Below are positions 1 through 8,583 of a DNA stretch of 33,369 nucleotides, piece by piece. Both the position numbers and the translations under genes were made by a program. The first letter of the stretch is position 1; the number at the start of each line of letters is the position of its first letter. The notes under the pieces were generated by a model that was not told the DNA's origin, made no database searches, and saw nothing but the letters and a program-made list of their open reading frames with translations. Source of the stretch: Campylobacterales bacterium (GTDB lineage Bacteria > Campylobacterota > Campylobacteria > Campylobacterales > Sulfurovaceae); NCBI GenBank assembly GCA_014763885.1, contig JACXUO010000023.1, forward strand, positions 1 to 33,369, in the 5' to 3' direction.

Positions 1-2
1 TT

Positions 3-185
3 GATAATATAAGCATAGATATGATGTTCACTGCAAAACTTTTTGAGGAGAGAAGAATAGCTCCCCGTGGACTCAAAGATAAATACCAGATTTTGATACG
101 AAATATTCCTGCCGAATATAGGAATTGTAAAGATGAAGAACTTTGTGGAGTTTGGGTCGGGTATTGGAAAAAGAAACTGAGTTGA
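3..185 (+). CDS. 3' end of an unidentified gene (partial)
   Basis: An open frame enters from the left edge and runs 60 codons to a TGA at 183-185. The peptide contains IAPRGLKDKYQILIRNIPAE and ends in WKKKLS. I do not recognise a family. An in-frame ATG pair lies near the edge, so it could be a tiny ORF, but an open upstream frame fits a gene cut by the window edge. The next 100 bases hold no convincing gene on either strand. Confidence is low because so little of the frame is visible. Confidence 0.3.
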   Translation, partial: DNISIDMMFTAKLFEERRIAPRGLKDKYQILIRNIPAEYRNCKDEELCGVWVGYWKKKLS

Positions 186-290
186 TTTCAGAGCAGGGTG
201 ATGACCGGCCCCTTTGGCGGCATTCCTTTTTCTTGGCTCGTTTGTATCATCAAATCACTACTCAAGAGATCTGGAAACGGGGGATATGTG

Positions 291-310
291 CGTACCTCCA
301 CAGAGGTACG
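291..310 (-). terminator. Stem-loop just downstream of yebC
   Basis: CGTACCTC at 291-298 and GAGGTACG at 303-310 form a perfect 8-bp stem with a 4-nt loop. It starts two bases past the yebC stop codon, read on the minus strand. No T-tract follows, so it is only a weak intrinsic-terminator candidate. It could instead be a 3'-end stabilising hairpin. Confidence 0.35.
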
Positions 311-312
311 TA

Positions 313-1053
313 TCAGTTAATGTTTGTATAGACGTGCTGTACGTCATCATCCTCTTCGAGTTTATCGATAAGAATATCCACTTTTTCCATCTGCTCATCC
401 GTCAGATCGATCGGTGCATTGGCAACATACTCGAGTGATGCTTTGGTCACTTCGATCCCTCTCTCTTCAAGGGCCTTGCTCAGTTCGCCAAAAGAGGTAA
501 ATTCGCCATAGATTCTGACGATTGCCTTATCCTCACCGTTCTCCTGTGGTTCGATATCCTCTTCGATGCTCTCCAGACCGTAATCGATCAGGTCAAGCTC
601 AAGTTCTTCGACATCCATATCAGGCGCTTTATCAAACGTAAAGAGAGATTTTCGTGTGAACATAAAGCTGAGCGAGCCTGAAGTAAGCATCTCTCCACCG
701 TTTTTGTTGACGATCGCTTTGACATTGGCGACAGTTCTTGTGTTGTTGTCAGTGGCACACTCTACGATGATCTGTACACCAAATGGCGCTTTTACATCAT
801 AGGTGATCTCTTTGAAGTCTGCTGCATTTTTTTCAAAGGCTCTTTTGATCGCCGCGTCGATATTGTCCTTTGGCATATTCTGCGCTTTGGCATTGAGGAT
901 TGCCGTACGAAGCTTGGAGTTCATATCCGGGTCAGGTGAACCTCCCTCTTTGGCTGCCATCGTGATACTTTTTCCTAGTTTTGGGAAGATACGGGACATC
1001 GCTCCCCATCTTTTCATTTTCGCTGCTTTACGGTACTCAAACGCTCTACCCAT
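313..1053 (-). CDS. yebC: YebC/PmpR family regulatory / translation-factor protein
   Basis: The 246-aa product is full length for the YebC/PmpR family (DUF28). It opens with the family signature [20 protein letters not shown] and carries the conserved [17 protein letters not shown] and [16 protein letters not shown] blocks. Family members were described as DNA-binding regulators; recent work on some links them to resolving ribosome stalls at proline stretches, so the exact role here is uncertain. An ATG five codons upstream (1066-1068) has no ribosome binding site, whereas the ATG at 1051-1053 follows AAGGAAAG at proper spacing and starts at the conserved N-terminus, so it is chosen. The gene is divergent from selO. 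Confidence 0.93.
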   Translation of the reverse strand: MGRAFEYRKAAKMKRWGAMSRIFPKLGKSITMAAKEGGSPDPDMNSKLRTAILNAKAQNMPKDNIDAAIKRAFEKNAADFKEITYDVKAPFGVQIIVECATDNNTRTVANVKAIVNKNGGEMLTSGSLSFMFTRKSLFTFDKAPDMDVEELELDLIDYGLESIEEDIEPQENGEDKAIVRIYGEFTSFGELSKALEERGIEVTKASLEYVANAPIDLTDEQMEKVDILIDKLEEDDDVQHVYTNIN

Positions 1054-1085
1054 AAGTCTTTCCTTCATCGTAAATTGTTGTCGTG

Positions 1086-1112
1086 ATTATATCCCGATTT
1101 GGCTTAAGTCAA
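1086..1112 (-). promoter_or_regulatory. Promoter of yebC
   Basis: Read on the minus strand, TATAAT (1086-1091) is a perfect -10 box. TTGACT (1107-1112) lies 15 bases upstream of it, shorter than the usual 17, so the -35 assignment is tentative. The predicted transcript would start near 1079, about 25 bases before the yebC ATG. Confidence 0.5.
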
Positions 1113-1130
1113 TTTCAAAGTAAGCACAGG

Positions 1131-1136
1131 TAGAAT
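1131..1136 (+). promoter_or_regulatory. -10 box of selO, possibly leaderless
   Basis: TAGAAT ends six bases before the selO ATG at 1143, and no ribosome binding site sits between them. A transcript starting at the usual distance would begin at or next to the ATG. No good -35 is visible, which is normal for Campylobacterota. Confidence 0.42.
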
Positions 1137-1142
1137 AGCCGC

Positions 1143-2594
1143 ATGAAATTAAAAGAGATACAACTCACCAACCCCTACCTGAAACTTCCTCCGCTCTGCT
1201 ATGACAGGGTCAAGCCTTCGCCGCTGCACGGCGCCTACCTGATCCATGCAAACCCTCTGCTGGCACACGAGCTGGATATCGACCGGGATGAACTGGATAC
1301 CGAACATTTTACAGCCTTTGTGAACGGCGCACTGGAACTGGAGGGGAGTGACCCTTTTGCCATGTGTTATGCCGGGCACCAGTTCGGCTTCTTTGTGGAG
1401 CGCCTGGGGGACGGCCGCGCGGTCAATATCGGTACGATCGCTACCCCGATGGGAAATCAGCATCTTCAGCTCAAGGGTGCAGGCCTTACGAAGTATTCGC
1501 GTGACGGGGACGGAAGGGCGGTACTGCGCTCTTCCATCCGTGAATACCTGATGAGCGAAGCAATGCACGGGCTGGGCATCCCTACGACCAGGGCACTGGC
1601 GCTGATAGGTTCAGGCCACTCTGTCTACAGGGGAGAGTGGGAGAAGGGGGCGATCGTGCTGCGCGTCTCTCCCTCCTGGGTGCGTTTTGGTACCTTTGAG
1701 TATTTTGCGCATCATAAAAAGTACGAGGAGCTCAAAGCGTTGGCTGACTATGTAATCACGGAGTCCTATCCCCATCTGATCGGCGAAGCGAATATGTATG
1801 AGCTTTTCTTTACGGAGGTCGTCGGGAAAACAGCGATGCTGATGGCGCAGTGGCAGGCGGTGGGGTTCAACCACGGCGTGATGAATACGGACAATATGTC
1901 TATCCACGGGCTTACGATCGACTATGGTCCTTATGCATTCCTGGATGACTATGACTTCCAGAATATCTGCAACCATACCGATACCTACGGGCGTTACAGC
2001 TTCGGAAGCCAGCCCAATATCGGAGAGTGGAACCTCAGGGCGTTGATGGTGGCACTCGCCCCGCTGGCAGATGAAGAGCGTCTATCCCGAATACTGGATA
2101 AACACTATGCAAAGCTCTATACACAGCACTATCTCTACCGCATGGGCAAAAAGCTCGGGCTGGACAGACTGGAGCAGGAGGATATCGAACTGGTCAGGCA
2201 TCTGCTGGGGATGATGCAGGGGCTGAGTGTGGACTATACGCTTTTTTTCAGGAGACTCAGCCATTATGAGGGTGATCGGACTGCGATACTGAAAACAGGG
2301 CTCTACCATCAGCCGATGCATGACTGGCTGGATGCCTATGATGAGCGGTTGAAACAAAATACCTCCACAACAGAGGAACGACATCAAAGCATGCAGCGTA
2401 CCAACCCGAAGTATGTGCTCAAAAACTATATGCTCCAGGAAGCGATCGATGCTGCCAATAATGGAGATTTCAGCTTGGTCGATCAGCTTTTCAGGCTTGC
2501 ACAGGCTCCCTACGATGAGCATCCGGAGTGCGAAAGGTGGGCAGGAGCTACGCCTGAGGAGTTCAAGAACAAGAAGCTCAGCTGTAGTTCTTAG
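1143..2594 (+). CDS. selO: SelO family protein adenylyltransferase (YdiU/UPF0061)
   Basis: The 483-aa product is a full-length SelO pseudokinase-fold enzyme, a family that transfers AMP from ATP to Ser/Thr/Tyr of target proteins, with a proposed role in redox stress. Visible motifs are FAMCYAGHQFGFF, LQLKGAGLTKYSRDGDGRA with Lys111, REYLMSEAMHGLGIPTTRAL with Glu134, and NHGVMNTDNMSIHGLTIDYG with Asp250 and Asp260, matching the Lys-Glu pair and the catalytic/metal Asp residues of the family. The C-terminus is SCSS, the usual bacterial redox-cysteine tail, encoded by TGT and followed by TAG, so it is not a selenoprotein here. No ribosome binding site precedes the ATG. A thioredoxin-like gene follows after 36 bases. 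Confidence 0.95.
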   Translation: MKLKEIQLTNPYLKLPPLCYDRVKPSPLHGAYLIHANPLLAHELDIDRDELDTEHFTAFVNGALELEGSDPFAMCYAGHQFGFFVERLGDGRAVNIGTIATPMGNQHLQLKGAGLTKYSRDGDGRAVLRSSIREYLMSEAMHGLGIPTTRALALIGSGHSVYRGEWEKGAIVLRVSPSWVRFGTFEYFAHHKKYEELKALADYVITESYPHLIGEANMYELFFTEVVGKTAMLMAQWQAVGFNHGVMNTDNMSIHGLTIDYGPYAFLDDYDFQNICNHTDTYGRYSFGSQPNIGEWNLRALMVALAPLADEERLSRILDKHYAKLYTQHYLYRMGKKLGLDRLEQEDIELVRHLLGMMQGLSVDYTLFFRRLSHYEGDRTAILKTGLYHQPMHDWLDAYDERLKQNTSTTEERHQSMQRTNPKYVLKNYMLQEAIDAANNGDFSLVDQLFRLAQAPYDEHPECERWAGATPEEFKNKKLSCSS

Positions 2595-2598
2595 AAGC

Positions 2599-2604
2599 TA
2601 TAAT
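2599..2604 (+). promoter_or_regulatory. -10 box upstream of the thioredoxin-like gene
   Basis: A perfect TATAAT lies four bases after the selO stop codon. A start near 2611 would give a 20-nt leader carrying GGAGGAGAG ahead of the ATG at 2631. The gene may therefore be transcribed on its own as well as by readthrough from selO. Confidence 0.5.
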
Positions 2605-2630
2605 TGCAAAAACGGATGGAGGAGAGAGAA

Positions 2631-2948
2631 ATGACTTTAGAGGAAGTGCAAAATATCATAAGAGAAGAGGTCGGAGTGCTGCTTTACTTCTCCGGTGAGA
2701 GGTGCAGTGTCTGTCATGCACTCAGACCGAAGTTCAAAGAGCTCTTTGATAGCGAATTCCCGTTGATCAGACAGATCTATCTGGACGCACATGAAAACCC
2801 CGAGATCTCGGCACACTATCAGGTCTTCTCAGTACCTACGATGCTGGTTTTTCTGGACGGTCGTGAGTTTGTCAGGGAGGGGAGGGCTGTGAGCATCTAT
2901 AAACTGAGCGAGCAGCTGATGCGTCCGTATAAGATGATGACGGAATAA
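2631..2948 (+). CDS. Thioredoxin-family protein
   Basis: The 105-aa product has the thioredoxin layout: a first beta strand (GVLLYFSGERC), a CxxC redox site C25-S26-V27-C28, and the cis-proline loop SVPTMLVF. It has no signal peptide, so it is probably a cytoplasmic disulfide reductase or redox carrier. The active-site dipeptide SV differs from the GP of classical thioredoxin, so this is a divergent member rather than the main TrxA. The ATG at 2631 is chosen because GGAGGAG lies about 12 bases upstream; ATG 2619 falls inside that region. It follows selO, a protein linked to redox stress, which suggests but does not prove a shared role. Confidence 0.85.
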   Translation: MTLEEVQNIIREEVGVLLYFSGERCSVCHALRPKFKELFDSEFPLIRQIYLDAHENPEISAHYQVFSVPTMLVFLDGREFVREGRAVSIYKLSEQLMRPYKMMTE

Positions 2949-2965
2949 GTCGAGTAGACTCGACT
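2948..2965 (+). terminator. Inverted repeat overlapping the thioredoxin stop codon
   Basis: AGTCGAGT (2948-2955) and ACTCGACT (2958-2965) are perfect 8-bp arms with a 2-base centre, beginning at the last base of the stop codon. A purine/A-rich stretch rather than a T-tract follows, so this is only a possible terminator or 3'-end hairpin. Confidence 0.35.
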
Positions 2966-3107
2966 AGATAAAATTAATAACTGTCACCCCGAACGATTTT
3001 GTAAGCGAAGCACTATGATTTGTTTATTGGATTGAATGTTCATTTTTTTTTCTTTCTCACAGAGAGTGCAAGCACAAGGTCGATGCAACAAAGATGAAGC
3101 CCGTGAA

Positions 3108-3133
3108 GCAAAGGCAAACTGCTTTGCCTTTGT
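3108..3133. repeat. 10-bp stem-loop
   Basis: CAAAGGCAAA (3109-3118) pairs perfectly with TTTGCCTTTG (3123-3132) around a CTGC loop, and a G-T pair extends it by one. It lies within the spacer between convergent genes. It could act as a bidirectional transcription stop or be part of a dispersed extragenic repeat. Confidence 0.55.
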
Positions 3134-3167
3134 AGGGCAGGAACCGGAGCGGTCGGATCAAAGTGAA

Positions 3168-3204
3168 GCCGTGTAGGTAACGAACCAAAAAAAGCACCTA
3201 CGGC
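3168..3204. repeat. Bulged stem-loop with A-rich loop
   Basis: GCCGTGTAGGT (3168-3178) pairs with ACCTACGGC (3196-3204), leaving two bulged bases and a 17-nt loop containing seven consecutive A. It is the second hairpin in the same spacer. Confidence 0.45.
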
Positions 3205-3295
3205 ATACATAAAAATAAAAATGCAAAGAGCTGGCGCTAGGAAAAACTGCCAAAAGATTTTCTACTGAATATTGTCTTACTTTTTGGACGGATGG

Positions 3296-3673
3296 TTACC
3301 GTTTCGTGACGATAGAGATATTCTCAAACCCTTTTTCCTTGAGGATATCGATCACATTGACAAAGTTTTGAAACTCAGACTTATGATCGGTATGAAGTGA
3401 CACGATATCTTTTTTCGGATCAAGTTTAAGCAGTCTCTCTTTGATCTCTTCAAAAGAGAGTGCTTCTTTGTTGTAGAAGTACTCCCCTTTCTCATTGATC
3501 GCAATCGTGATACTCTTCTTCTCTTCCTCTTTTTTACTGCTGGCTGTCGGAAGGTCCACTTTGATCGTCTGGTTGGTCACAAAGGTTGCGGTCGCAAGCA
3601 CGATGACCAGAAGTACAAGCACGATATCGATGAACGGTACAACGTTCATCTTGTCAAAGGATTCTCTTCTCAT
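3296..3673 (-). CDS. exbD: ExbD/TolR family biopolymer transport protein
   Basis: The 125-aa product is an ExbD/TolR proton-channel subunit: a short cytoplasmic N-terminus, one membrane segment (about residues 11-32, VVPFIDIVLVLLVIVLATAT) with the ion-coupling aspartate Asp16, and a periplasmic domain ending in the usual repeat-fold strands. With ExbB it converts proton motive force into movement of TonB or TolA. A TTG start 27 bases upstream (3698-3700) is possible, but ATG 3671-3673 follows AGAGGAAG at good spacing and is preferred. It lies 144 bases downstream of exbB, an unusually wide gap for this pair. No tonB or tolA is nearby. Confidence 0.92.
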   Translation of the reverse strand: MRRESFDKMNVVPFIDIVLVLLVIVLATATFVTNQTIKVDLPTASSKKEEEKKSITIAINEKGEYFYNKEALSFEEIKERLLKLDPKKDIVSLHTDHKSEFQNFVNVIDILKEKGFENISIVTKR

Positions 3674-3817
3674 TTGATTCTTCCTCTTGAACAAGTCCAA
3701 AAGAAAGAGATATCCTGCGACTCAGCATTTAGTGCTTCGCTTGCACTGCAATTTAGTTGCTTGTCAGCGGATGGCTCTTGCGAAACTGGTTTCGCTTCTG
3801 TGATGAGTATCAGCATA
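3674..3817 (-). other. 144-bp exbB-exbD spacer with inverted repeats
   Basis: The spacer holds no gene but several inverted repeats: GCGAAAC/GTTTCGC at 3780-3795 around a TG centre, AGTGC/GCACT at 3731-3747, and the reverse complement of the 13-base word at 3003-3015 (here 3730-3742). exbB and exbD are usually adjacent or overlapping, so this looks like an inserted extragenic repeat. Confidence 0.5.
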
Positions 3818-4264
3818 TTAAACGAGCCTTCCTTCATCTCTGGCGATCTCCCACTCCGCCAGCTTTCTGTCCACTTTGGTGATAAGCGCGTTATAGAGTA
3901 CCGTAGCGGGGATCGCAACGACAAGACCGGCAGCTGTCGCTTTAAGGGCCAATGCAAGGTGCTTCATGATCTCGGCAGGGTTGATCGTGTCCTGCTGTGA
4001 TCCTATGATATAAAACGTGAGGATGATCGCAAGTGTTGTTCCCAGCAGACCGATATATGGAGCATTGGAACCGATAGAGGCGATCGTAGGAAGGCGTTTG
4101 GTCAAATCAAGTTCAAGTGCATTTTTATGGCTGTAGGCTTCGATCTTGACCGAACGGTAAAAAAGCGCACGCTCAATGGCAAACATAAAGGTGATAAAAC
4201 TTAGAAAGAAAAGCAGGCCGATCACTCCATAATCGACAATATCTTTGATCTGATCTATTGGCAT
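3818..4264 (-). CDS. exbB: ExbB/TolQ/MotA family proton channel protein
   Basis: The 148-aa product is a short ExbB/TolQ-type channel subunit. It has a first membrane helix (about 12-32, VIGLLFFLSFITFMFAIERA), a cytoplasmic loop, then two helices. The family signatures are APYIGLLGTTLAII and LALALKATAAGLVVAIPATVLYN. It is the short form common in Campylobacterota. ATG 4262-4264 follows AAAAGGAAA and is chosen over an upstream in-frame extension whose residues look non-coding. It forms an operon with exbD and is divergent from gyrA. Confidence 0.92.
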   Translation of the reverse strand: MPIDQIKDIVDYGVIGLLFFLSFITFMFAIERALFYRSVKIEAYSHKNALELDLTKRLPTIASIGSNAPYIGLLGTTLAIILTFYIIGSQQDTINPAEIMKHLALALKATAAGLVVAIPATVLYNALITKVDRKLAEWEIARDEGRLV

Positions 4265-4303
4265 ATATTTCCTTTTAAAATGATTGAGATGATATAGGTG
4301 TGA

Positions 4304-4309
4304 ATTATA
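4304..4309 (-). promoter_or_regulatory. -10 box of exbB-exbD
   Basis: Read on the minus strand this is TATAAT, placing a transcript start near 4297 and leaving a leader of about 33 bases with AAAAGGAAA ahead of exbB. No -35 of the usual type is visible at the right distance. Confidence 0.5.
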
Positions 4310-4484
4310 GGCAAAATATGTTAAAGGAGTGTTAATCCCCCGTTTTATTGCCAAAATCAAAAATGAGCCGTTTCAATATAAATATTATGTTAATCAAAAA
4401 AACAAAAAAGTGTAAAAATCGCCATAAATAGGCTTAAATGCCGATTTGAGCCATTTTTATACCTTTTTGTTACCTCTAGTTGGA

Positions 4485-4490
4485 TAAAAT
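4485..4490 (+). promoter_or_regulatory. -10 box of gyrA
   Basis: TAAAAT lies in an AT-rich stretch (about 4361-4500) between divergent exbB and gyrA. A transcript start near 4497 would give a leader of about 20 bases with AAGGAAAGGA just before the gyrA ATG. Confidence 0.42.
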
Positions 4491-4516
4491 ATACCGATTA
4501 TAAGGAAAGGAAAAAG

Positions 4517-7027
4517 ATGTCTGATCTATTTGAACGTAATCAAAATGTTGAAGAAGTTTTGATTGAAGAGAGCATGAAGGGGTCATACCTTGATTATTCA
4601 ATGTCCGTCATCGTCGGTAGAGCGCTGCCGGATGCGAGAGATGGATTGAAACCTGTACACAGACGTATCCTCTATGCGATGAACGATCTTAGTCTTTCAC
4701 ACAGAAGTCCGTACAAAAAATCGGCGCGTGTGGTCGGGGATGTGATCGGTAAGTATCACCCTCACGGTGACACGGCGGTCTATGATGCACTGGTACGTAT
4801 GGCACAGGACTTCTCCATGAAAGAGCCCTTGGTGGACGGGCAGGGTAACTTCGGTTCTGTTGATGGCGACAATGCTGCGGCGATGAGGTATACAGAATCA
4901 CGTATGACCAAGATGGCCGAAGAGCTGCTTGAGGATCTGGAAAAAGATACAGTGGATTTCGTACCGAACTATGACGATAGTATGACCGAACCGGATGTAC
5001 TTCCCAGCCGTGTACCAAACCTTCTGATCAACGGTTCAAGCGGTATCGCGGTCGGTATGGCTACGAACATCCCTCCTCATCGTCTTGATGAGGTGGTGAA
5101 TGCCCTGACTTACCGTATCGAAAACCCTTCGGCAACGGTTGAAGATGTCATGGATAAAATAGAGGGGCCAGACTTCCCTACCGGAGGTATCATCTTCGGG
5201 CGTAAAGGGATCACCGATGCTTACCTGACGGGGCGTGGGCGTATCAAGGTACGGGCAAAGACGCATATCGAAGAGAAGCGTCAAAAAGAGGTAATTGTTG
5301 TAGATGAACTTCCTTACCAGGTGAACAAGTCTCGTCTGATCGAAAATATCGCACAGCTCGTGCGCGACAAGCAGATCGAAGGGATCTCCGAGATACGAGA
5401 TGAGTCTGACAGGGAAGGGATGCGTATCGTCATCGAACTCAAGCGCGATGCGATGAGTGAGATCGTACTCAACAATCTCTTCAAAAGTACGCAGATGCAG
5501 GTTACTTTCGGGATCATCATGCTCGCGATCAACAACAAAGAGCCAAAGGTATTCAACCTGCTGGAACTACTGGATATCTTTCTGAAACACCGCAAAACGG
5601 TAGTGATCAGAAGAACGATCTTCGATCTTGAAAAAGCACGTGCCAGAGCGCATATACTCGAAGGTCTCAAGATCGCCGTGGATAATATCGACGAAGTGAT
5701 CAAGATCATCCGTGCAAGTGCAGACGACAATGAGGCAAAAGAGAGTCTGATGAGCCGTTTTGCGCTCTCTGAAATCCAGGCAAAAGCAATTCTGGAGATG
5801 AGACTGAGACGTCTTACGGGCCTTGAGATCGAAAAGATTGAAAATGAGCTGGCAGAGCTGCGTAAGCTTATCGCTGAACTTGAAGCGATTCTGAAGTCTG
5901 AAGAGAAGATCAACGAGATCATCTACAACGAACTGGTAGAAGTAAAAGAGAGATATTCCAAACCGCGTTTGACAGAGATCGTAGATGATTATGACGATAT
6001 CGATATCGAGGATCTTATCCCGAACGAGCCGATGGTTGTGACGATCACTCACCGAGGTTATATTAAACGTGTACCTGTCACACAGTATGAAAAACAGCAT
6101 CGTGGCGGTAAAGGGAAAACAGCGGTAACGACCTATGATGATGACTTTATCGAGAGGTTCTTCATCTCAAATACACACGATACATTGATGTTTGTGTCAG
6201 ACAGGGGTCAGCTCTACTGGCTGAAAGTCTATAAGATCCCAGAGGGGTCACGTGCAGCCAAAGGTAAAGCAGTGGTGAACCTGATCAGCCTTCAAGCAGA
6301 CGAGAAGATCACAGCGATCATCCCGACGACCGACTTTAATGACGATAAAAGTCTGGTATTCTTCACCCAAAACGGTATCGTGAAGCGAACGAACCTTTCT
6401 GAGTACTCGAACATCAGAAGCAATGGTGTAAGAGCGATCAACCTTGATGATGATGATGAACTGGTAGAGGCAAAAATCGTAACACCGGAGACCAAGTGGC
6501 TCTTTGTTGCAACCAAAAAAGGGATGTGTATCCGGTTCAAAGTTGAAGATGCGCGTGAGATTGGGCGTGTATCACGCGGTGTGACGGCGATCAAGTTTAA
6601 GATCAAAGGCGACTACGTCTGCGGTGCAACGACGATCGAGAACGAAGAGGACGAACTCCTGATGCTCAGTGAAAAAGGGCTTGGCAAGCGTACGACTGCA
6701 AGTGAATACCGCGAGCAGAACCGTGCCGGTAAAGGGGTGATCTCTATGAGGCTGACGCCGAAGACCGGTGATGTGGTAGGTGTGGTCTTTGTAGAGGATG
6801 ATAAAGATCTGATGTGTCTGACAAGTGCCGGCAAGATGATCCGTGTAGATATGGATCAGATCAGAAAAGCGGGACGCAATACATCAGGGGTAAAGATCGT
6901 CAGTGTTGAAGCGAAAGATAAAGTAGTGAGTCTTGCAAAATGTCCAAAAGGTGATGATCCGAAAGATCTGGATGTGGTTGTAGATGAAAATATAGAACAA
7001 ATAGATAATACATTAGGATTGGAATAA
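4517..7027 (+). CDS. gyrA: DNA gyrase subunit A
   Basis: The 836-aa product is a complete GyrA, the strand-cutting subunit of the type II topoisomerase that introduces negative supercoils with GyrB. The N-terminal winged-helix/tower region opens with [20 protein letters not shown]. The active-site tyrosine is Tyr125 in AAMRYTES. The quinolone-resistance region reads [10 protein letters not shown], with Thr86 and Asp90, the wild-type residues of Campylobacter GyrA, so no target-site resistance is visible. The C-terminal beta-pinwheel begins around residue 515 and includes the GyrA box as QHRGGKG, with His in place of the second residue of the Escherichia coli QRRGGKG. The tail is acidic. A strong AAGGAAAGGA precedes the ATG, and asd starts one base after the stop. 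Confidence 0.98.
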   Translation: MSDLFERNQNVEEVLIEESMKGSYLDYSMSVIVGRALPDARDGLKPVHRRILYAMNDLSLSHRSPYKKSARVVGDVIGKYHPHGDTAVYDALVRMAQDFSMKEPLVDGQGNFGSVDGDNAAAMRYTESRMTKMAEELLEDLEKDTVDFVPNYDDSMTEPDVLPSRVPNLLINGSSGIAVGMATNIPPHRLDEVVNALTYRIENPSATVEDVMDKIEGPDFPTGGIIFGRKGITDAYLTGRGRIKVRAKTHIEEKRQKEVIVVDELPYQVNKSRLIENIAQLVRDKQIEGISEIRDESDREGMRIVIELKRDAMSEIVLNNLFKSTQMQVTFGIIMLAINNKEPKVFNLLELLDIFLKHRKTVVIRRTIFDLEKARARAHILEGLKIAVDNIDEVIKIIRASADDNEAKESLMSRFALSEIQAKAILEMRLRRLTGLEIEKIENELAELRKLIAELEAILKSEEKINEIIYNELVEVKERYSKPRLTEIVDDYDDIDIEDLIPNEPMVVTITHRGYIKRVPVTQYEKQHRGGKGKTAVTTYDDDFIERFFISNTHDTLMFVSDRGQLYWLKVYKIPEGSRAAKGKAVVNLISLQADEKITAIIPTTDFNDDKSLVFFTQNGIVKRTNLSEYSNIRSNGVRAINLDDDDELVEAKIVTPETKWLFVATKKGMCIRFKVEDAREIGRVSRGVTAIKFKIKGDYVCGATTIENEEDELLMLSEKGLGKRTTASEYREQNRAGKGVISMRLTPKTGDVVGVVFVEDDKDLMCLTSAGKMIRVDMDQIRKAGRNTSGVKIVSVEAKDKVVSLAKCPKGDDPKDLDVVVDENIEQIDNTLGLE

Positions 7028-7028
7028 A

Positions 7029-8069
7029 ATGAAACAATATAACGTAGCTGTCGTCGGTGCATCGGGTGCGGTAGGTGAAGAGCTCTTCAGAGTACTCGAA
7101 GAGGTCAATTTTCCTGTAGGGAACCTGCTTCCGTTGGCAAGTGCCAGAAGTGCGGGTGAAGAGATAGAGTTTAAAGGCAAAACATACAAGATAGAAGAGC
7201 TTACTGAGCGTGTCTTTGAGGGGCGCGATATCGATATCGCGTTCTTTTCGGCGGGAGGAAGCATCTCGGCGCAGTATGCAAAATTTGCTGTAGAAGCAGG
7301 TGCGGTTGTCATCGACAATACTTCCCATTTCAGGATGGATCCCAAAGTTCCATTGGTCGTACCCGAGGTCAACCCTGAAGATATCGAACTCTGGGAAGAT
7401 ACGGGAATTATCGCAAACCCGAACTGTTCAACGATCCAGATGGTTCAGCTGCTCAAGCCGCTGTATGATCTTTACGGCGGGATCAAAAGAGTGGATGTCA
7501 GTACCTATCAGGCGACATCGGGTGCAGGGAAAAAAGGGATGGAAGAGCTGGTCCGCCAGATGCAGGACTTTTTTGCCTTTAGACTGAATGAGAGTGAGTG
7601 TAAAGCCTTTGCGCACCAGATCGCACTGAATGTCATCCCCCAAATCGATGTCCCTCAGCCAAACGGTTATACAAAAGAAGAGATGAAAATGGTCAATGAG
7701 ACGAACAAGATCATGCATTCAGATTTTGCAGTCTCAGCAACCTGTGTACGTGTACCGGTACTGAGAAGCCACTCCGAGTCTATCACGATCACTTTTGCCG
7801 AAGGTGTGGATGTGAACGTAGAGGCGGCACGGGAGGCACTGGCAAACTTTGAAAATGTCAAAGTGATCGACGATCTTGAAAAAAGCGAATATCCGATGCC
7901 TATCACGGCAACAGATACGGATTATACCTATGTAGGACGTATCAGGAAAGATAATTTTGCACACAACATCCTTCATATCTGGGGAGTAGCAGATCAGGTA
8001 AGAGTGGGCGCTGCAACAAATGCTGTAAGAATCGCTCAAAAATGGATCAAACTAGAGGAGAACGCGTAA
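7029..8069 (+). CDS. asd: Aspartate-semialdehyde dehydrogenase
   Basis: The 346-aa product reduces aspartyl phosphate to aspartate semialdehyde, the branch-point step for lysine/diaminopimelate, threonine and methionine. It has the NADP-binding start VAVVGASGAVGEELFRVLEE, the catalytic cysteine Cys133 in NPNCSTIQMV, the ATSGAGKKGM segment, and the late RVPVLRSHSESI block with active-site His. Length matches the family. It is one base after gyrA with no strong ribosome binding site of its own, so translational coupling to gyrA is likely. A YqhA-family gene follows by two bases. Confidence 0.96.
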   Translation: MKQYNVAVVGASGAVGEELFRVLEEVNFPVGNLLPLASARSAGEEIEFKGKTYKIEELTERVFEGRDIDIAFFSAGGSISAQYAKFAVEAGAVVIDNTSHFRMDPKVPLVVPEVNPEDIELWEDTGIIANPNCSTIQMVQLLKPLYDLYGGIKRVDVSTYQATSGAGKKGMEELVRQMQDFFAFRLNESECKAFAHQIALNVIPQIDVPQPNGYTKEEMKMVNETNKIMHSDFAVSATCVRVPVLRSHSESITITFAEGVDVNVEAAREALANFENVKVIDDLEKSEYPMPITATDTDYTYVGRIRKDNFAHNILHIWGVADQVRVGAATNAVRIAQKWIKLEENA

Positions 8070-8070
8070 G

Positions 8071-8583
8071 ATGTTGGAGACTTTGTTCGAAGGTACGATC
8101 TGGAAAAGCAGGTTTGTCGTTTTGCTGGCAGTGGTTTTTGGGCTCTTGGGCGCAATCATTCTGTTTGTGATCGCATCACTGGATATCTGGAACGTGGCAG
8201 TCACGTCATTTCAGGTAGTGACACATGCGATACCCCATCCTGAACATTTTCACGAAGATGTGGTTGCCGGTATTATCGGGGCGGTGGATCTCTATCTGAT
8301 TGCTGTGGTGATGTTCATCTTCGCATTTGGTCTCTATGAGCTTTTCATCTCGGATATCGATGAGGCTCAGGGCAAGAACGGTTCCCAGCTGCTTGCGATC
8401 AGCAACCTTGATCAGCTAAAAGACAAGATCGCAAAAGTCATCGTAATGGTACTGGTAGTAAATTTCTTCCAAAGGGTACTGCACACAGAGTTTAAGACAC
8501 CTATGGAGATGATGTATTTTGCAATCTCTATCGCTGCATTGGCAGTAGGATTATATTTTTTGGGTAAAGTAGGAAAACATTAA
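8071..8583 (+). CDS. YqhA / UPF0114 family inner-membrane protein
   Basis: The 170-aa product matches the UPF0114 (YqhA) family, whose function is unknown. It has three or four hydrophobic segments: about 16-40 ([20 protein letters not shown]), 67-93 ([20 protein letters not shown]), about 124-137 and 147-166. The [19 protein letters not shown] and [11 protein letters not shown] region is the conserved core, followed by [29 protein letters not shown] precedes the start codon. It sits in the gyrA-asd-hemE run and its stop overlaps the hemE start in TAATG. Confidence 0.88.
   Translation: MLETLFEGTIWKSRFVVLLAVVFGLLGAIILFVIASLDIWNVAVTSFQVVTHAIPHPEHFHEDVVAGIIGAVDLYLIAVVMFIFAFGLYELFISDIDEAQGKNGSQLLAISNLDQLKDKIAKVIVMVLVVNFFQRVLHTEFKTPMEMMYFAISIAALAVGLYFLGKVGKH

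Larger units (their letters stand above)
2966..3295. other. Repeat-rich intergenic spacer between convergent genes
   Basis: About 330 bases separate the thioredoxin-like gene from exbD, which points toward it. I see no credible gene. The stretch contains a T-run, two long stem-loops (3108-3133 and 3168-3204), and a 13-base word (AAGCGAAGCACTA, 3003-3015) that recurs in opposite orientation at 3730-3742 beyond exbD. Composition and hairpins suggest a decayed or dispersed extragenic repeat. Confidence 0.6.

Noticed and set aside
2560-2594. Selenocysteine at the C-terminus of SelO
   Set aside because: The position is encoded by TGT and the frame ends with TAG, so it is an ordinary cysteine.
4766-4786. 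Fluoroquinolone resistance changes in GyrA
   Set aside because: Residues 86 and 90 are Thr and Asp, which are the wild-type residues in Campylobacter.
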